Assembly: GCA_025766275.1 (NCBI GenBank)
Contig: JAFKAC010000003.1
Location: 2,852,001 to 2,916,000, forward strand
Length of the DNA: 64,000 nt
Origin: Lactarius indigo
Taxonomy: Eukaryota > Basidiomycota > Agaricomycetes > Russulales > Russulaceae
Reading direction: 5' to 3'
Shown here: positions 9,923 to 22,112 of the stretch, in pieces
Layout: every line of letters starts with the position of its first letter
How positions within the stretch are numbered: position 1 is the stretch's first letter
Notes under the pieces: generated by a model
What the model was told of the DNA's origin: nothing
Seen by the model: the letters and a program-made list of their open reading frames with translations, nothing else
The model's database searches: none
Translations under genes and position numbers: made by a program

Positions 9923-10856
9923 TCAGTCCATATGTCGACGTAACCGGTTCATCTCCTGGGTAAACAACGCCAATGTCAGTTGTTCATTATAACTCCAAGA
10001 AACCCCAAGGGTGCGCACCCGCTCGTAGTGTGTCGAAAGTAAAAGTCTTGACAATTGCAAGCTGAAGATTTCTATGCAGTTATCGAACACGGAATGCCAC
10101 AGGCTAGAAGCAGAAATGAGAATCTCGTTGATGGCATTGATACTCTCCAGGAACTGCGTTGGCGTGATCTGTGTCAGTGCAACAAGTCAGCGACGAGCCC
10201 GTGAATGCAGGTGAGTGATGGGCGGGCGACGGAAAGGGAAAAGGCATACGCGACCCTCAAATTCCAAGGGATACGTTGACGAAAATTGTACGATCTCACC
10301 CCCTGAGTAATCCCTTTCCACACGAACAATCTCGCGAGGGTGGTGTACTCCGATTTGACCAACAGGAGGCGTGAAGAACGCCGAGTCGGCAGGTGGAGGC
10401 CCAAAATAATAAGAGGAAACCGGTACGCTGCGTTTCACTTGCCTGCATTTTGTGCAGTGAGTGTAACAGGTACTGTAGTACCGCCAGACAGGCAGACTTA
10501 ACGCACGGTTTTGGTGGGAAGGACGAGTGTCCCGTAACTGCGTCACCATCAACCGGCGGCAACGCCACCGACTCCCATGGCGTCGGGTGTGGTGGTAATC
10601 GATGTGACGACATCTGTGAGTCCGCCGAGTCGGGCACGTAGTTGATGCCGATGAAGGCCACTGAAGTAGTCGTCGGTGGTGGGTCATGAGTGACACCGAC
10701 GGCCTGCCTCTCAGGTGGGTCCAATACGCTCAGCGTTTCGGATTCACCAAGGCGAGGGTTCGGAGACACAGAGGTAATATCCATTGTCGAGTCATTGTCC
10801 ATAGAAGTTGGCCGGTTAGAAGTGGGTACAGTGGGTGGAGACGTGGGTTCCGGCAT
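9923..10856 (-). CDS. ERF4: ERF4/Golgin A7 family protein (Ras palmitoyltransferase subunit)
   Basis: ERF4-family proteins bind the DHHC enzyme Erf2 and form the ER palmitoyltransferase that modifies Ras. The likely start is MPEPTSPPTVPTSN at 10856, the first ATG of a long open region; an upstream exon cannot be excluded. The N-terminal ~150 residues are Pro/Ser/Thr-rich. After an intron the conserved domain begins: GQIGVHHPREIVRVERDYSG, VQFSSTYPLEFEGR, then after another intron ITPTQFLESINAINEILISA. It ends with a helical stretch and EMNRLRRHMD. The order RVERDYS, then FEGR-ITPTQF, matches the family. Assignment rests on this domain alone, since the rest is not conserved. Confidence 0.72.
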
Positions 10857-11102
10857 CAATTCAGTGTTGACGATGATGGTTTTAGTCAACTGAGTTTGCT
10901 GACTAACAGATCCCCCTTGTTCTCAAGCTGAACGATCAGCAGGTTCATACAAACCGCGGACATGCATTGTAAATGGGGATATCGTTACGAGGATACGAGG
11001 AAACTAATTGGTCAAGGAAAGAGAGCTCTGCAGGTACGAGACAGCGGGATATATGTACATAAAGTCCAAGATACACAACACCGTAACCAACATATCATCT
11101 CA

Positions 11103-14100
11103 TCATGACGATGGCTCTGCATTATTCGACGGCTCTGACGAGTTCATCACCTCCATAAACTTGCCTCGGGGTGCGGGCGCGACCTGGGTGTGCGGAGACG
11201 CTGACCGCGACTGAGTTCGGTCCATCGACATGCGTTCCGCTTCATGAGCGGGTGATGGTGCAGTAGAGGCGGGAGAAAGTGTGGCAATAGGGGGAAGCGC
11301 GACAGAATTCGAAGAATGAGAGAGGCCTGCACCAAGAGGACGTGGAGGTACTGGGAGGACTGAAGGGAGTTGCGGACTAGAGGGATATGACGGGTGTTTC
11401 TTCTCCCCCTGCCTATTCTCAGGTGAATGAGACGACGGTTGAGTGCGGAATGGTATTGGAGAGGGGCGAGAAGACGAAGGTGCAGACGGTGACGCCTTCC
11501 GCGTCGGCATCTCTACTTTCGTGCGCTTAGCGTCGATATCATCTGGCCCGGGGCTCAACGGTCGCTTCATGGAAGCACTTCCAGCGGTACTAGGAGGAGG
11601 CGAGGCGCGTGATCGCGTTGATGACACAGAGCCCCGGTGGCTGTGCGACCGCATTGAAGGAGATGGGGAGATGGGTCTACCAGCGGAGGTGGATGGTCCA
11701 TTGGGGAAAGTCTGCGCCTGCTCAGGTGCACGATACGAAGCCAAACCCATCAACGCATCTGCAACCCCCTCGTCGTAATCCTCATCGACAACACGAGCAG
11801 GTGCAACTGGTGCAGTGCTCGTTGGTGATGGTTGCGCAGATCTGCTTTGCGATCCGGAGCCAGCAGAGCTCGAGGGACCCGCAGACTCATCGCGTTTGGT
11901 ATAAGCAACCTTGAAAGGCGGGTTCTGGTTCGGAGGCCCACCATGCGGCTTCGGAGTGACCGTCCGACCACGCTCATTCTTCTGTCTGACGTTTGGTCGA
12001 CGCCTGCGATCCCGTTTAGGAGCCTCGTCACCTGGGGATGCAGCCGTCTCCATCTCCTTTTCTCGTGTACCCCTCCGCCTCCGGTCTTTATATTCTGTCG
12101 CGGGATCGTTGGCTCGTTGAGCGGTAGTAAGATGTGGGCTTTCCGATCCTCGGGTACTACCCGTAAAGGCAGGAGGAGCAACGCGGGGGTTCCGTGAGCC
12201 CTCTGGTGGTGACTCCACTGAGATACGATTTTGCCAGTAATCAATACGGTCACCTGGGGCCGGTCGTGAAGCACCAAAATCAGAAGGGGGAGCCCGAGGA
12301 GATCGCGGCTGCAGCTGAGTATGGGCCGGTCTCGAATCCCAGTAGGCGCGTGAGGGGTGTGCTGACGAAGGAGAAGTTTGAGATGGGCTCCGGGGACGGG
12401 GGCTCAAGGCCCGAGGTGGCGGAGACGGCCCCTGGGGATACGGTGGTCCACCCCGTCGCCGGCTCGAATCCCTACGTTCCCACTCACGACGTTCCCAACC
12501 AACCTCGCGCTCGCTCGTGGTGGGACCATTCCCGCTCGGTTCCCGAGGATAAACGTGAGGCGAACGATGGGTACCAGTAGGCCCTGAAGTAACTTGCACC
12601 CTTGATGGGGGATAGCTGTGATAAGGTGAACGAGGACGGCTGGCATGAGCGGGGGGCGAGGGGGGTATAGACCCTGCACGGGAGCCGCGACTGTAATATG
12701 GATCGTGTGATACTGCACCGCGCATTCCTTCAGATTCGCGTGGGTGTGGATCTGAAGTGAGCGGGAGTTGCCGCGAGTCTCTAGCAGAGGGAGGATGAGG
12801 ATAGGGTGCTTCCCTGCCATGAGGAATGTGATCGACATCCATTGGCGCCAGTTGGGCATGGGAAGGGGCATGACGACTCTCGTCAATAACGACAGGGGGA
12901 GGCGGCCCCCCTCTGAACGGAGCTGGTGACGTTTCTGCACCAGAGAGGTGAGGAGGGTGATGGACCTCACCACCTGGACCGCGGGAATCCGCACGGTAGA
13001 CAGGCCGTCCGCTATTGCTGACGTGTAAGAGAGGAAGCCCACCCAGACCCGGTGGAGGTGCCACACTTGCGTATGCAGTGGGATGTACATCTTGTGGCGC
13101 GGGAGCAGCAGGGAGCTGAGCACCCGTAGCCTGTGAATGCTTGAGTAGGTGCAATCGCTGAGTAATTGCAGTGTTTCCTGGGTCGAGCTCCGCGGCCCGA
13201 GCATAGGCATCAATGGCATCCCCTATTTGATTGTTGCAACTCTCGTAGAGGCTACCGAGATCGAACCAGACCTCCGGTATGTATGGATTGATGCGGATAG
13301 CCCTCGAATATGCATCCAATGCATCACGATACTGATTGATTTGGAAGTATAAAACACCGATAGAGCACCAGAACGTTGGGTTGCGACCATCTCGGTAAAC
13401 AGCTTGTTGATACGCCTCATATGCCTTGTTGTACTTTTGACCGGCCATGTAAGCTCGTCCCAAAAGATACCAACTTTGAGCATCCGAAGGATCTGACAAA
13501 GACTCAATATGCGCAGGGCACAACGAAAGTACTTTCTCACCGGCTTCCAGACTCTTTGTCAGATACTGAATGGCCAGATCCTGGTTTTGGAATGAAGGGC
13601 CGTCCTGATGATACAACCAGCCAAGCTGCTGTAAAACTTTGGCGTGAACAGGATTCTCCGCAACAACTCGTTCGTATGCTTCTCGAGCACGGACGTGCTG
13701 AGCGGGTATTAGACGCTGGGTAGATTTCAGTAAGAAAATTTTTGCTCACATCGCCTTGCTGCTCATATACATGTCCGATCTGAAACCAAATGTCGGCATT
13801 GGCAAGGGGGCTTGGGGGATTGCGCAGAATGCGATCGAAGCAACGGAGGCTTTCTTCATATTTGGTTTGTTGCTTATAGATTATCCCTAATCTGAAAAGA
13901 ACCTCGTTGGACTTATCAAAGTCTGGTTTTTCAATTCAATGAGGGAGATGTAAAGACAAATACAATTGATGCACGCACCTTTGTCCATCTTGAGGACAGA
14001 GGAAAATGCCTCCTCTGCATTATCCAAGGAACCATAACGGTCATAAAGGATCCCAATCCCATACCATAACTTTGGATTCTCCTGCTCGGAGATAAGGGAC

Positions 14101-14899
14101 ATTTGGCGTAAAGTAGAACTCAGTCACATACTTTCGGATTCGGAAGTGAGTACAATGCGTGCTGATAGGCCGAGTATGCTTTCTGCAAATCATCCTGCAT
14201 AAGATAACAATGTCCTGGATAGTGACTTTTAATACATGGGTGCATGTATGCATGATGCGACGCACCTAAAGCGCTCCAAATCTCTCCATTGTCCTGTTGT
14301 AGATTAAGGACACGCTGGAAGTAGTCGACGGCCTGGGAAAAAATTAGTCAGCATTGTTGAGAGCCCGCCAAGCCGAAGGGGGAAAAAATCCTGACCATCG
14401 GATAATTTTCCTTGATCCGGGCGATGCCAGCGACTTGTGTCAGACCTGGGATTGACATGGGATTATGGCGCAACGCATTCTCATAGGCATTTGCCGCATG
14501 CTCCAGATCTCCCATTTGCTCAGCAACGCTACCTGTTCAAAGGATAAGGATAAGTGGCCAGAGCCTAATAGGGTAATAAAAAATAAATAAAGAATAAAGC
14601 CAACCTATCACAAGCCACGTCTGTTCATTCGCATCAACTAACTTTTGTATCGAGGGCGGGAGAGGACGGCTGGCACTTGGTGCTAAACTAGTAGCGCCCT
14701 TTGGAGAGACATGGGAGGTCGGGTGGGGGTGTGGTGCGCCGTTGGGAATAGACGCTGGAGTGGTCGGGACGACGCCATTGCCATTAAGGTGGGGCATTGG
14801 AGGGGGGGGAGGATGATGGGGGAGAGGATGGAGGGCGTGGGGCTCATGGAGACGAAGGTCCCTACTAGACTGACGGGGGGTGTGTCTAATCGAGGACAT
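11103..14899 (-). CDS. CYC8: CYC8/SSN6 general transcriptional corepressor, TPR protein
   Basis: Cyc8 (Ssn6) works with Tup1 as a corepressor tethered by many DNA-binding factors. The start is MSSIRHTPRQSSRDLRL, followed by a His/Pro-rich region. An array of tetratricopeptide repeats spans about ten units across several short exons (about 14650-13130), including WYGIGILYDRYGSLDNAEEA, WYLLGRAYMAGQKYNKAYEA and WCSIGVLYFQINQYRDALDA. The C-terminal ~650 residues, in one large exon (to 11103), are disordered and rich in Ser, Pro, Arg and Gly, with Lys/Arg clusters likely to be nuclear localisation signals. The TPR number, N-terminal placement and long disordered tail are characteristic of Cyc8 rather than other TPR proteins. 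No frame breaks were needed. Confidence 0.9.
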
Positions 14900-15024
14900 G
14901 AGGGGGGAGGGAAGGACACGTGAAGGGGAAACGGGGAGGAAGGCGAAAAGATGAATTCAGGCGGACCGAAGGTGATATATAAATGGGGAGGATGCTTGAT
15001 CAGGGCGGTTGGCCCAGCCAACCC

Positions 15025-15216
15025 TCACCCGCACGATCGGCCAGAGAAAGATCCCATCCAACGTACGGAAGCGTCACTGACCTTGTCATCAGATTCAATT
15101 CCGGCTTTGAATCCCGCTTCTTCACCTTCCCAACCTCGTGCCTCTTTCACCATATCCGCCAATTTCATTCTCCCCGTCTTTCCGTTATGATCGAGATCTA
15201 TCGGCTGATTAGTCAT
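15025..15216 (-). CDS. Possible small hypothetical protein
   Basis: An ATG-started frame of 63 codons begins MTNQPIDLDHNGKTGRMKLA and is charged and hydrophilic, with LADMVKEARGWEGEEAGF in its middle. A GTCAGT donor-like site follows IESDDK, so a spliced gene is possible. I do not recognise it. It lies just upstream of CYC8 on the same strand and could equally be part of the CYC8 leader or a chance frame. Confidence 0.25.
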   Translation of the reverse strand: MTNQPIDLDHNGKTGRMKLADMVKEARGWEGEEAGFKAGIESDDKVSDASVRWMGSFSGRSCG

Positions 15217-16434
15217 AAGTTTAAGAGCTTAATGGGTATCCCCTCCGCTCTTCCACCCTGATTTCACCCTTAACGCCTGATCGGATGGCGAGAAAAGATG
15301 GAAGAAAAAAAAAACTAAAAAACAAACAAACAAACACAATAACAAAGGGATAGGGTGGCTCACCTCCCCTATTTCATTTCGTTGTGGCGTCCAACAATGT
15401 GCCACTTACTGCGGGCACGGTGCCCAGCGGTTACCAACCGCCGTCAGATGTCAATCGAGGGACAGAGAGCCAACAATGTGGCTGTATCTCATAGGCTTGC
15501 GTTATCAGTGTGACGCATTCAGATCTAGGCCGGCCTTGGTTGGGATGGAAGAAGCTTCCGCCTTAGCATAGCCTCGTGCGTGGACCGAATGCTCTCAGTA
15601 CGATTGCTCCCGAACTCCGCGCGTCACCGATTCTCCTTTCCGGTTCCAGGCACTTCCCCTGTGGGGTCGGCGGTTCTTGACGACACGCCCATTTTGCCCA
15701 AGCAACTGATTAAGTTGCTTCCACGTCAAACATGGTAACGGCGCCTCTTTCGTGACAGGATGCTCGCTGGGACGTTTGGTTTGAAACCCCCTGAAATGGA
15801 CTAGGCTTCGTGTCAAATTCGTGTCCAGCTGTCCGTCCTTCTTTGCTTTTTTTTTTTTGCTGCACAGCCGCCGAGTCAGGAATCACACATCATCCATCAA
15901 CGCTCTCTCCGGCCTGTCGCAAAATTTCATATTCTCTGGGCCACTCAGCTGTCATCTAGATCTAGATCTCAGATCCTTTCTCCGGAAACAACCGTCCCGG
16001 GCACTGTGCGTGGAATGGATACGTAACAACATCCCGAGGCCCCTTGACTCAGCGTCCAAGAGAATCTTCGAACCAACGCCGCATCGTCAGAAGTTGTATG
16101 GCCCTAACTTTACATTTACGAGGAGGGAATCACTTGGAGGCATGAGGCAAACTTGTCGCCAATTTTATTGATTACAGGGCCTATATCCCAAGAAAGCAAA
16201 CCTTTCCACACACACGAGCCCATACCGATCCATCAAAAAATCTAACCTGTGGTTCGTGTGAACCAAGCGGCCAGCGCATATAAGGTCAAATGGAAGTCGC
16301 TCCATGCCGCGCCGAGTCTCGGCGCTGACGTCAGGCCACCCAACTTCCAAGAAGCGCGTAACTTGTCGTAACTTGTCCCAGAGTCAAGTGCCAGGACCCA
16401 CGATCAATTTTTGGATCGGATCACCAAAGGTTAA

Positions 16435-16442
16435 TATAAAAA
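16435..16442 (+). promoter_or_regulatory. TATA-like element upstream of the SERF gene
   Basis: TATAAAAA lies about 130 bp before the SERF start codon, a plausible promoter position allowing for a short 5' leader. No other gene nearby reads in this direction. Confidence 0.4.
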
Positions 16443-16568
16443 GGTTAGAACCCTTGTCAGATCGGGCCTGCGGTGACAAGAGTCGCGAGTCACACAGTCA
16501 CGCATGTGACTTTCAAACGTTCTTCGTCACGCTACGGTCTTTCTCCACGAAACAACAACGAAACTATC

Positions 16569-16936
16569 ATGACCCGTGAGTATTCCGCCTTCATCCTAAA
16601 GCAATTGCCCTTACTTGGTTCACTAGGAGGAAATCAGAGAGAAATGGATCGCGTTAAGGCTCAGAAGAAGGCGGCAGCGAACAAATCCAAACCAAAGGAG
16701 AGCAATACGACGTTGGCCAAGCGCAAGGAAAGGTGAGTGATCCGCGGTTAGGGTGACCGTTTATACCCTGTAACAACCACTTACACGTTTGGCTATAGTG
16801 ATGCAGAAGCTCTCAGAGCTAAACAGAAGGTAAGCGAGAATACTCCGCATAAAGAAGACAGTTGCTTGATGCGAGCATTCAGAAAAAGGAAGAGGAGAGA
16901 GCGGCCGCTGCCGCAGCTGGCGGGGGTAGTAAATAG
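16569..16936 (+). CDS. Small EDRK-rich factor (4F5/SERF family)
   Basis: Four short exons encode about 64 residues. The first exon holds only ATG ACC C, ending at a GTGAGT donor; joined to the next it gives MTRGNQREMDRVKAQKKAA. The following parts give NKSKPKESNTTLAKRKESD, AEALRAKQKK and a Lys/Glu/Ala-rich end AAAAAAGGGSK. The GNQRE..R.KAQKK start and extreme Lys/Glu/Arg content are diagnostic of SERF proteins, small disordered proteins that bind RNA and promote amyloid formation in other organisms. Introns are 55-70 nt with canonical ends and restore one continuous frame. Confidence 0.85.
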
Positions 16937-19047
16937 CATTCATACCACCTGGATAACGCAATATCGGGGCAGATCTGGCAGAAATAGATTCGTTCAGCGT
17001 TGTTCTGGCATGTGGTGGCGTATGTAGACTGTGCCAATTGGTACCCCGCTTGCAGTCCTACAAGCTCCAATTAAGTTTAGCGTTCCCTCTGTTCGTGCAG
17101 CATGTGAATTAGAGTTCGGGACAGGAGTAAATGTCACGAAGGCACCGACCAAGACGATTATGATGTGGTCCGATTATTCATGTAATACCACTAACTGCGA
17201 GGCTAGGATGCTCGATGGGGGGATACTAAGGCCCATACCAACGACAATGCGCAGAGCCGACGACCAGTTACCGTTACATGTCACGATGTATGAATTTTTA
17301 TGAAAGCACATGCCGAGAACCTGTCCCGGGGGACTTAACTCCGCGGAAGAGCAGTCCCCGACACTGAGGTGATCGGACACCGGTCTTTTTCTCCTCCTGC
17401 TCTGACTCGTGTCATTATCCGGACGACATGAAGGCATGGGGATAATCACGTCAACTAAGGGCGTAAGCACCGGCTGTTAATATATTACAGTTGGAAATGA
17501 GCGCGCTTAATATCGTGAGGAAGTAGAACCCTGTGTTTGATCATGGGTAGCCTAGAACAAGGGCGCTGGGCAAAACTGGGGGAATGCGTCAGTGTTCTCG
17601 TCGCCGAACTAACGCACTCGAGAATCACGATCACTTCAACGCTTGTATTCCTCGGGAAAACCCATCAGCTCGTCTCCGATGCAAGGAATCCGAAGCGCAG
17701 TCGATGCGCAGTCCCTGGATAGGTTGATAAGGCCCCCGATCTGGTCGATCTGCGCCGCCATCCCAACCCACGTGGGAACGTGACCGAAAATACGTACTTG
17801 AGCCATTAGAGGTGGTGATCATTGAGGGCATGACGCCAACCTTGTTCCGATTCGCTACAGCCCCTGACGACGCAGGCAGGAACAGACTATCAAAAAAAGG
17901 AGGGTGCAACGACATAACAGAGGAATCACGAGCCCTGTACCCTTTACTATAGGGGGAAGTATTTGCGGCACGTCAACAACAAGGCTCCTGAGGAGAACAA
18001 GTGGGGATCGTCTTCCCCCCTCGTGCCTAAAAGGGGGGAGGGGGGGAACGGGAGAACCTGGGAACGGGATTGCCAGGTTTACAGCAGCGGAGTCACGACG
18101 GGCTACGCATTCTGCACGTTTCCAAAGAACGCTTGGGAATAGACGCGTACATGAATCAAAAAAAACGCCGCCGTGCTGCTGTCTGGCGCAATCAGGCTGA
18201 CAGTCTGGGAAGTTGCTGAGCCATGGGTCTGGCACCAAGGGTCTTCTTCGCTCTCCTGTCACAACACGGTCCGGGTAGCGGAGCGTATCTGACAGACATG
18301 CTACTAGTTCGCCCGAGGGGTCGCTCGTCTGCCACCTGCCACGAATTAAAGGCAACGGTGACAGGGAATTGAGTCGAGAGGGATTAGAAACATACTGTAT
18401 ATGGCAGCTCTTAGGGCCAAGGTCTCCGAGAAAATTATGTTATCAGATCCCTTTCGATTCGCGGCGTCATCGAGTCATCGTTTCTTGTGTGTCCAGGTGG
18501 ACGATGCCACCCCCTTAGGCCCATTCTGGGGAACTCCAACACGCTCCTTCCCACGACCACAGCCGGTTAGTTTCGTGATCTTACCATTCTTCGACGCTTG
18601 CTCCGTCTCTCACGGGAGGTGCCCCATGTGGAAAGAAGCTCTTGGGATTCTAGAAGCACGACTTGGGTGCAGGTGGACACCTGGCAGGGCGCTGACACCA
18701 TGAGGCCACTAATGCCGACTGGTGGGAAATGCACGACAGACGGCAGTTTTCGGATATTAAGCGCCTAGATGTCTCTGTTATTTCCATAAGAACGGACCTT
18801 AGCCTTCGCTAGGCACGAACTCGCAGCAAATCAAATTAGGGTACATTCTGACATGACCAGAAAAGCTGTGACGTGATAGGAAGGTCATATGGTGAGGACG
18901 TGTTCGGAGATGGTTATGATAGCGAGCATATGAGGGGGTGAGAAGACTTGCCCGACAAGGAAGGTCTCTGCGAAGTCGTCCGCGATGGACTGGTCCATAT
19001 ATAACAGTCTGTGCATATTAATAGCAAAAACGCTATTCAACCCAACC
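16937..19047. other. Gene-poor region between convergent SERF and BRL1 genes
   Basis: About 2.1 kb without a recognisable gene, RNA or repeat. The longest frames (for example about 100 codons at 18401-18703) have no motif, splice structure or compositional sign of coding. Scattered G and C runs occur near 18030-18060. It could hold long 3' untranslated regions, a noncoding transcript or eroded mobile DNA; I cannot tell which. Confidence 0.4.
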
Positions 19048-20457
19048 CTACGATATCTTGGCAGCCGCTCCATTCTCCAACCGCCTTCTCCTGCTGGACG
19101 TCTGAAAGGGTGTGTCTTCCCAAGAGTCCGGACGCCAGCCAACGCGCGACAATTGTGGGGGATAGGGTGTCGATGGTGGGAGTGGATATACCTGCTGTTG
19201 CTGAGCAGGCGCCTGCTCCGCGGTGGCCGAGAGTCTTGAACGGAACAGGGAAAGTAGGGAATTGACGAAGATCGTCATGAAGGCCAACGAGGACAACGTA
19301 AACGCCTGGGATTGGTCTCGCGATAAGCACCGACCAGGCGCCGGGATGTCACGAGAATACGGAACTTACCAGAGTTTTCCAGCTGATAGGCTCTACAAAT
19401 CCATTGATGACTTCAGCAATGAGCTCGGCGCCTACTTTGGCGCGCCCTACAACTGTTGGATCTCGATTCATGCACGTCTCCCATCTACCGCACTGCTGAA
19501 GCATGGCAGGAACCGGATTCGAACCGCATAAATTTGCCTTAAAGTGCGCGGCACAGTTGGATATATCTTGTATAATGTCTGTCGGGTAACAGTAACTTTA
19601 AACTCTAGACAAGTCGGAGAAACAGACCGGGGTTCTTACCCATGGAGTGCTCGGTGATGCGATGCCCAACGTCCCGCTGTACTGTTAGAATAAATTGCAC
19701 CAATAGGTAAAGAAAGAGGAAGACCAAAGACAAATTGAAGAAGAATTGGAGGTATCTTCCAGCAAACAAAGAGAATTAGGGCGAGATTGACGGATCAATA
19801 GACTGACCCACCCCAGAAGGATATATGGTGTATCTGCTTTTGGTTGAACGGGCGATGGCACATTCAACGTGTAGTGGTGCGAGAGCTTCTGTACTCGGAG
19901 CCGACGGGAGCTGAGGCGTTCATCGTCGCTTCCATCATCGCTGGCCAAGGATGCCTCACTGTCTTCTTCATTGGGATATGCATGGGCCCTGTTCCTGGCT
20001 TTCTGTCGAGACCTGTACACTCTTCGCACAGCTCCGAGTGCCATCGTACGGCGACCATCTGTCCCCATCTCCTGGGGCTTCGGTGGGCTGGGCTCTGCCA
20101 TGTCCACGTCCCGGATTTCCTCCTGAGGGAAGGCTTTCTCCGGCGAGAAGTTCTCCGGCGGGGCCCAGGCATGTACATAAGGTGATTTCGGTGGCGGTGA
20201 CTGAAAAATAAATGGAACGCTTGGATTGGTTCCAAAGGTCGGAACGGTAGAGGGCGTGGACGGCGGGTTCATGTCTGTGTGTGTTCCTACCCACGGTCCC
20301 GTCAGTGTGGAGGTGGAGAGTGTTGCGAAGCACGCTCACGTTTTAGAGGCGTGGCCGGGGCTTTCCACACTGGAACAAAACCCACATTTGGACGTGAGGT
20401 GAACTGGAAGTCCATCGGTGCTTCGTTGGACCGTTCTGATCTCGGGCGTTGCGCCAT
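19048..20457 (-). CDS. BRL1: Brl1/Brr6 nuclear-envelope membrane protein
   Basis: Brr6/Brl1 proteins sit in the nuclear envelope and ER and assist nuclear pore assembly and lipid homeostasis. The start MAQRPRSERSNEAPMDFQFT at 20457 lies in a short first exon. An intron leads into MNPPSTPSTVPTFGTN and an acidic disordered region. The first membrane segment is LQFFFNLSLVFLFLYLLVQF. The lumenal domain carries the family's cysteine set: DISNCAAHFKANLCGSNP, MLQQCGRWETCMNRDPTVVG. Then come RAKVGAELIAEVINGFVEPI and a second membrane segment SLAFMTIFVNSLLSLF. The tail ends SSRRRRLENGAAAKIS. All introns are canonical and in phase. It is head to head with CLPP, 257 bp apart. Confidence 0.92.
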
Positions 20458-20714
20458 TGAGTTGTGCTGGCTGGTGGACACGCGTCTAGAAGTATAATTA
20501 AAGGGCTAAATGAAATGCAACACACCTCCTTGTGATGATTATTCCAAAGGGGATACACCGGGGAGCATCTATGTTGAATGTTGAACGTTGAACTTTGAAC
20601 CTTTTCTGCGAACCGAAACTTGGCTTTTGTGTCCCGTGAATGAAGAACGCGACTGTCACGTGATACTCAGAGAGACTGAGCGATTACCGTGTCAATCGCC
20701 TCAGGTGGTACCTC

Positions 20715-21932
20715 ATGTTGCGTTCAGCTTTCCGTCCCTTAACTTGGGCTCGACCATCCCTTCGTAGCATACATAACCCGGTACCGAGGTTTCCTTTCAC
20801 CGCCTCTCAATGGTCTGAGCCCACTGGTGACGGTCTGGTTCCCATCGTTGTCGAGCAAACGGTGCATTCTTCGTTTCGTTTTGCCTTCCAACTTCTTCTC
20901 AAACTGAAGATTATCTCTCACAGGGAAGAGGTGAACGCTCATATGACATTTTCTCCCGTCTCCTTCGAGAACGTGTTATCATGCTCTATGGACCCGTCTG
21001 TAGCACTCATCTAAATGTTCTCCTCACATGATCGAACTCTGTTTAGATTCGGGACACAGACGCCGCGCTCATCGTTGCACAACTCCTCTTCCTCGAAGCA
21101 GAGGAAACGTCTAAACCTATCCATTTATACATCAATTCACCAGGCGGCAGCGTGACTGCTGGGCTGGCTATTTATGACACAGTGGGTATTTGCCTCGTGG
21201 AGCGACCACATACTTACCTTTTGTAGATGCAGGTCGGGTCTACTGCTATTATGGTAATGGCGATCTTGAATGCGAACACTTTATTTTAGTACGTTTCATC
21301 GCCGATACACACGTATTGCGTGGGCCAAGCGGCATCCATGGGATCCCTTCTCCTCGCTGCCGGTTCGTTCTCTCCCTAACCAGCTTTCAGCGCTGGAGGC
21401 GATACTAAACACGTGCGGTTATCTGTGCAGGTGAAAAGGGGAAACGGCATTGCCTCCCCAACGCGAGTATCATGATACACCGTGTGTTGGCCTTCTTATC
21501 ACCGGTGTCCCCGCAGCTGAGCACATGGGGTAGAACCATCTGGTGGGGCTTCTGGACAAGCTTCTGATATCGCAATTCACGCGAAGGAGATTCTGCGAAT
21601 CCGTAAGCTCCTCACGGGTATTTATCAACGGCATTGCTGTCAGCCTGCGGAGTCGCAGGAACAAGGTTTGCACCGCTTCGGTACGCGCTCACGGTGTTTC
21701 AGTGGATATATGCCTAACTTGATGTTTTTACCTTCTCTTTTCTTCTGCTCCGATAGAGACGGCGTTAGAACGTGATTATTTTATGACCGGTCGGTTCCTT
21801 CTTCCGATTAGCGCCGGCGCTCGACTTACTGACTTTTGTATTAACTTGTACGCAGCCCAGCAAGCTCTGGACTTTGGTATCGTTGACGGCATACTGGAAA
21901 GGAGACCAAAGTTCGACGCCGAAAGTACCTAA
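20715..21932 (+). CDS. CLPP: Mitochondrial ATP-dependent Clp protease subunit ClpP
   Basis: ClpP is the serine-protease chamber that works with the ClpX unfoldase in the mitochondrial matrix. The N-terminus [20 protein letters not shown] is Arg/Ser-rich like a mitochondrial presequence; [20 protein letters not shown] follows after splicing. The hallmark [20 protein letters not shown] precedes the catalytic Ser block [15 protein letters not shown] and catalytic His in [20 protein letters not shown]. Then [28 protein letters not shown] and [15 protein letters not shown], ending at 21932. Eight exons are joined by introns of 43-70 nt, all keeping frame. Saccharomyces lacks ClpP, but filamentous fungi keep it. 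No ClpX is in this window. Confidence 0.92.
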
Positions 21933-22112
21933 ATAAAGCATTTGTGCTATCGTAATTGCTTGGAATCGACCAAAATAAATATGCAGTGATGGATTGCCGG
22001 CTATCATCTGTTCTGATACGAAGAACCTCGAATAGCAGGCAATTGTATGGACCTATATGAAGCAGGAGGTGGTGGCGCCCTCGGATTCGGGTTGCCTAGG
22101 CCGGTAGGGCTA

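Larger units (their letters stand above)
14900..16568. other. Intergenic, upstream of CYC8 and SERF genes
   Basis: About 1.7 kb lies between the divergent CYC8 and SERF starts. It contains a small doubtful frame at 15025-15216, an A-rich tract near 15305-15340, a poly-T run near 15850 and a short CTAGAT repeat near 15956. I see no convincing coding exons elsewhere. Confidence 0.45.

Noticed and set aside
10056..10170. Possible separate small gene near ERF4
   Set aside because: The sequence ITPTQFLESINAINEILISA continues the ERF4 domain after a canonical intron.
11443..12600. Long plus-strand frames opposite the CYC8 exon
   Set aside because: They are shadows of the Ser/Pro/Arg-rich CYC8 coding strand.
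15955..15970. CTAGATCTAGATCT repeat as a possible element end
   Set aside because: Only about two units are present, with no inverted partner or target duplication nearby.
17855..18355. 166-codon minus-strand frame
   Set aside because: It starts with TTG, has no domain, and is Pro/Arg-rich in the way random GC-rich sequence often is.
18401..18703. 100-codon plus-strand frame
   Set aside because: There is no recognisable motif, splice structure or conserved block; left as intergenic.
19508..19527. B-box-like sequence (GGTTCGAATCC on the minus strand)
   Set aside because: It lies inside the BRL1 coding exon, encoding CGSNPVP, and no tRNA cloverleaf can be drawn upstream.
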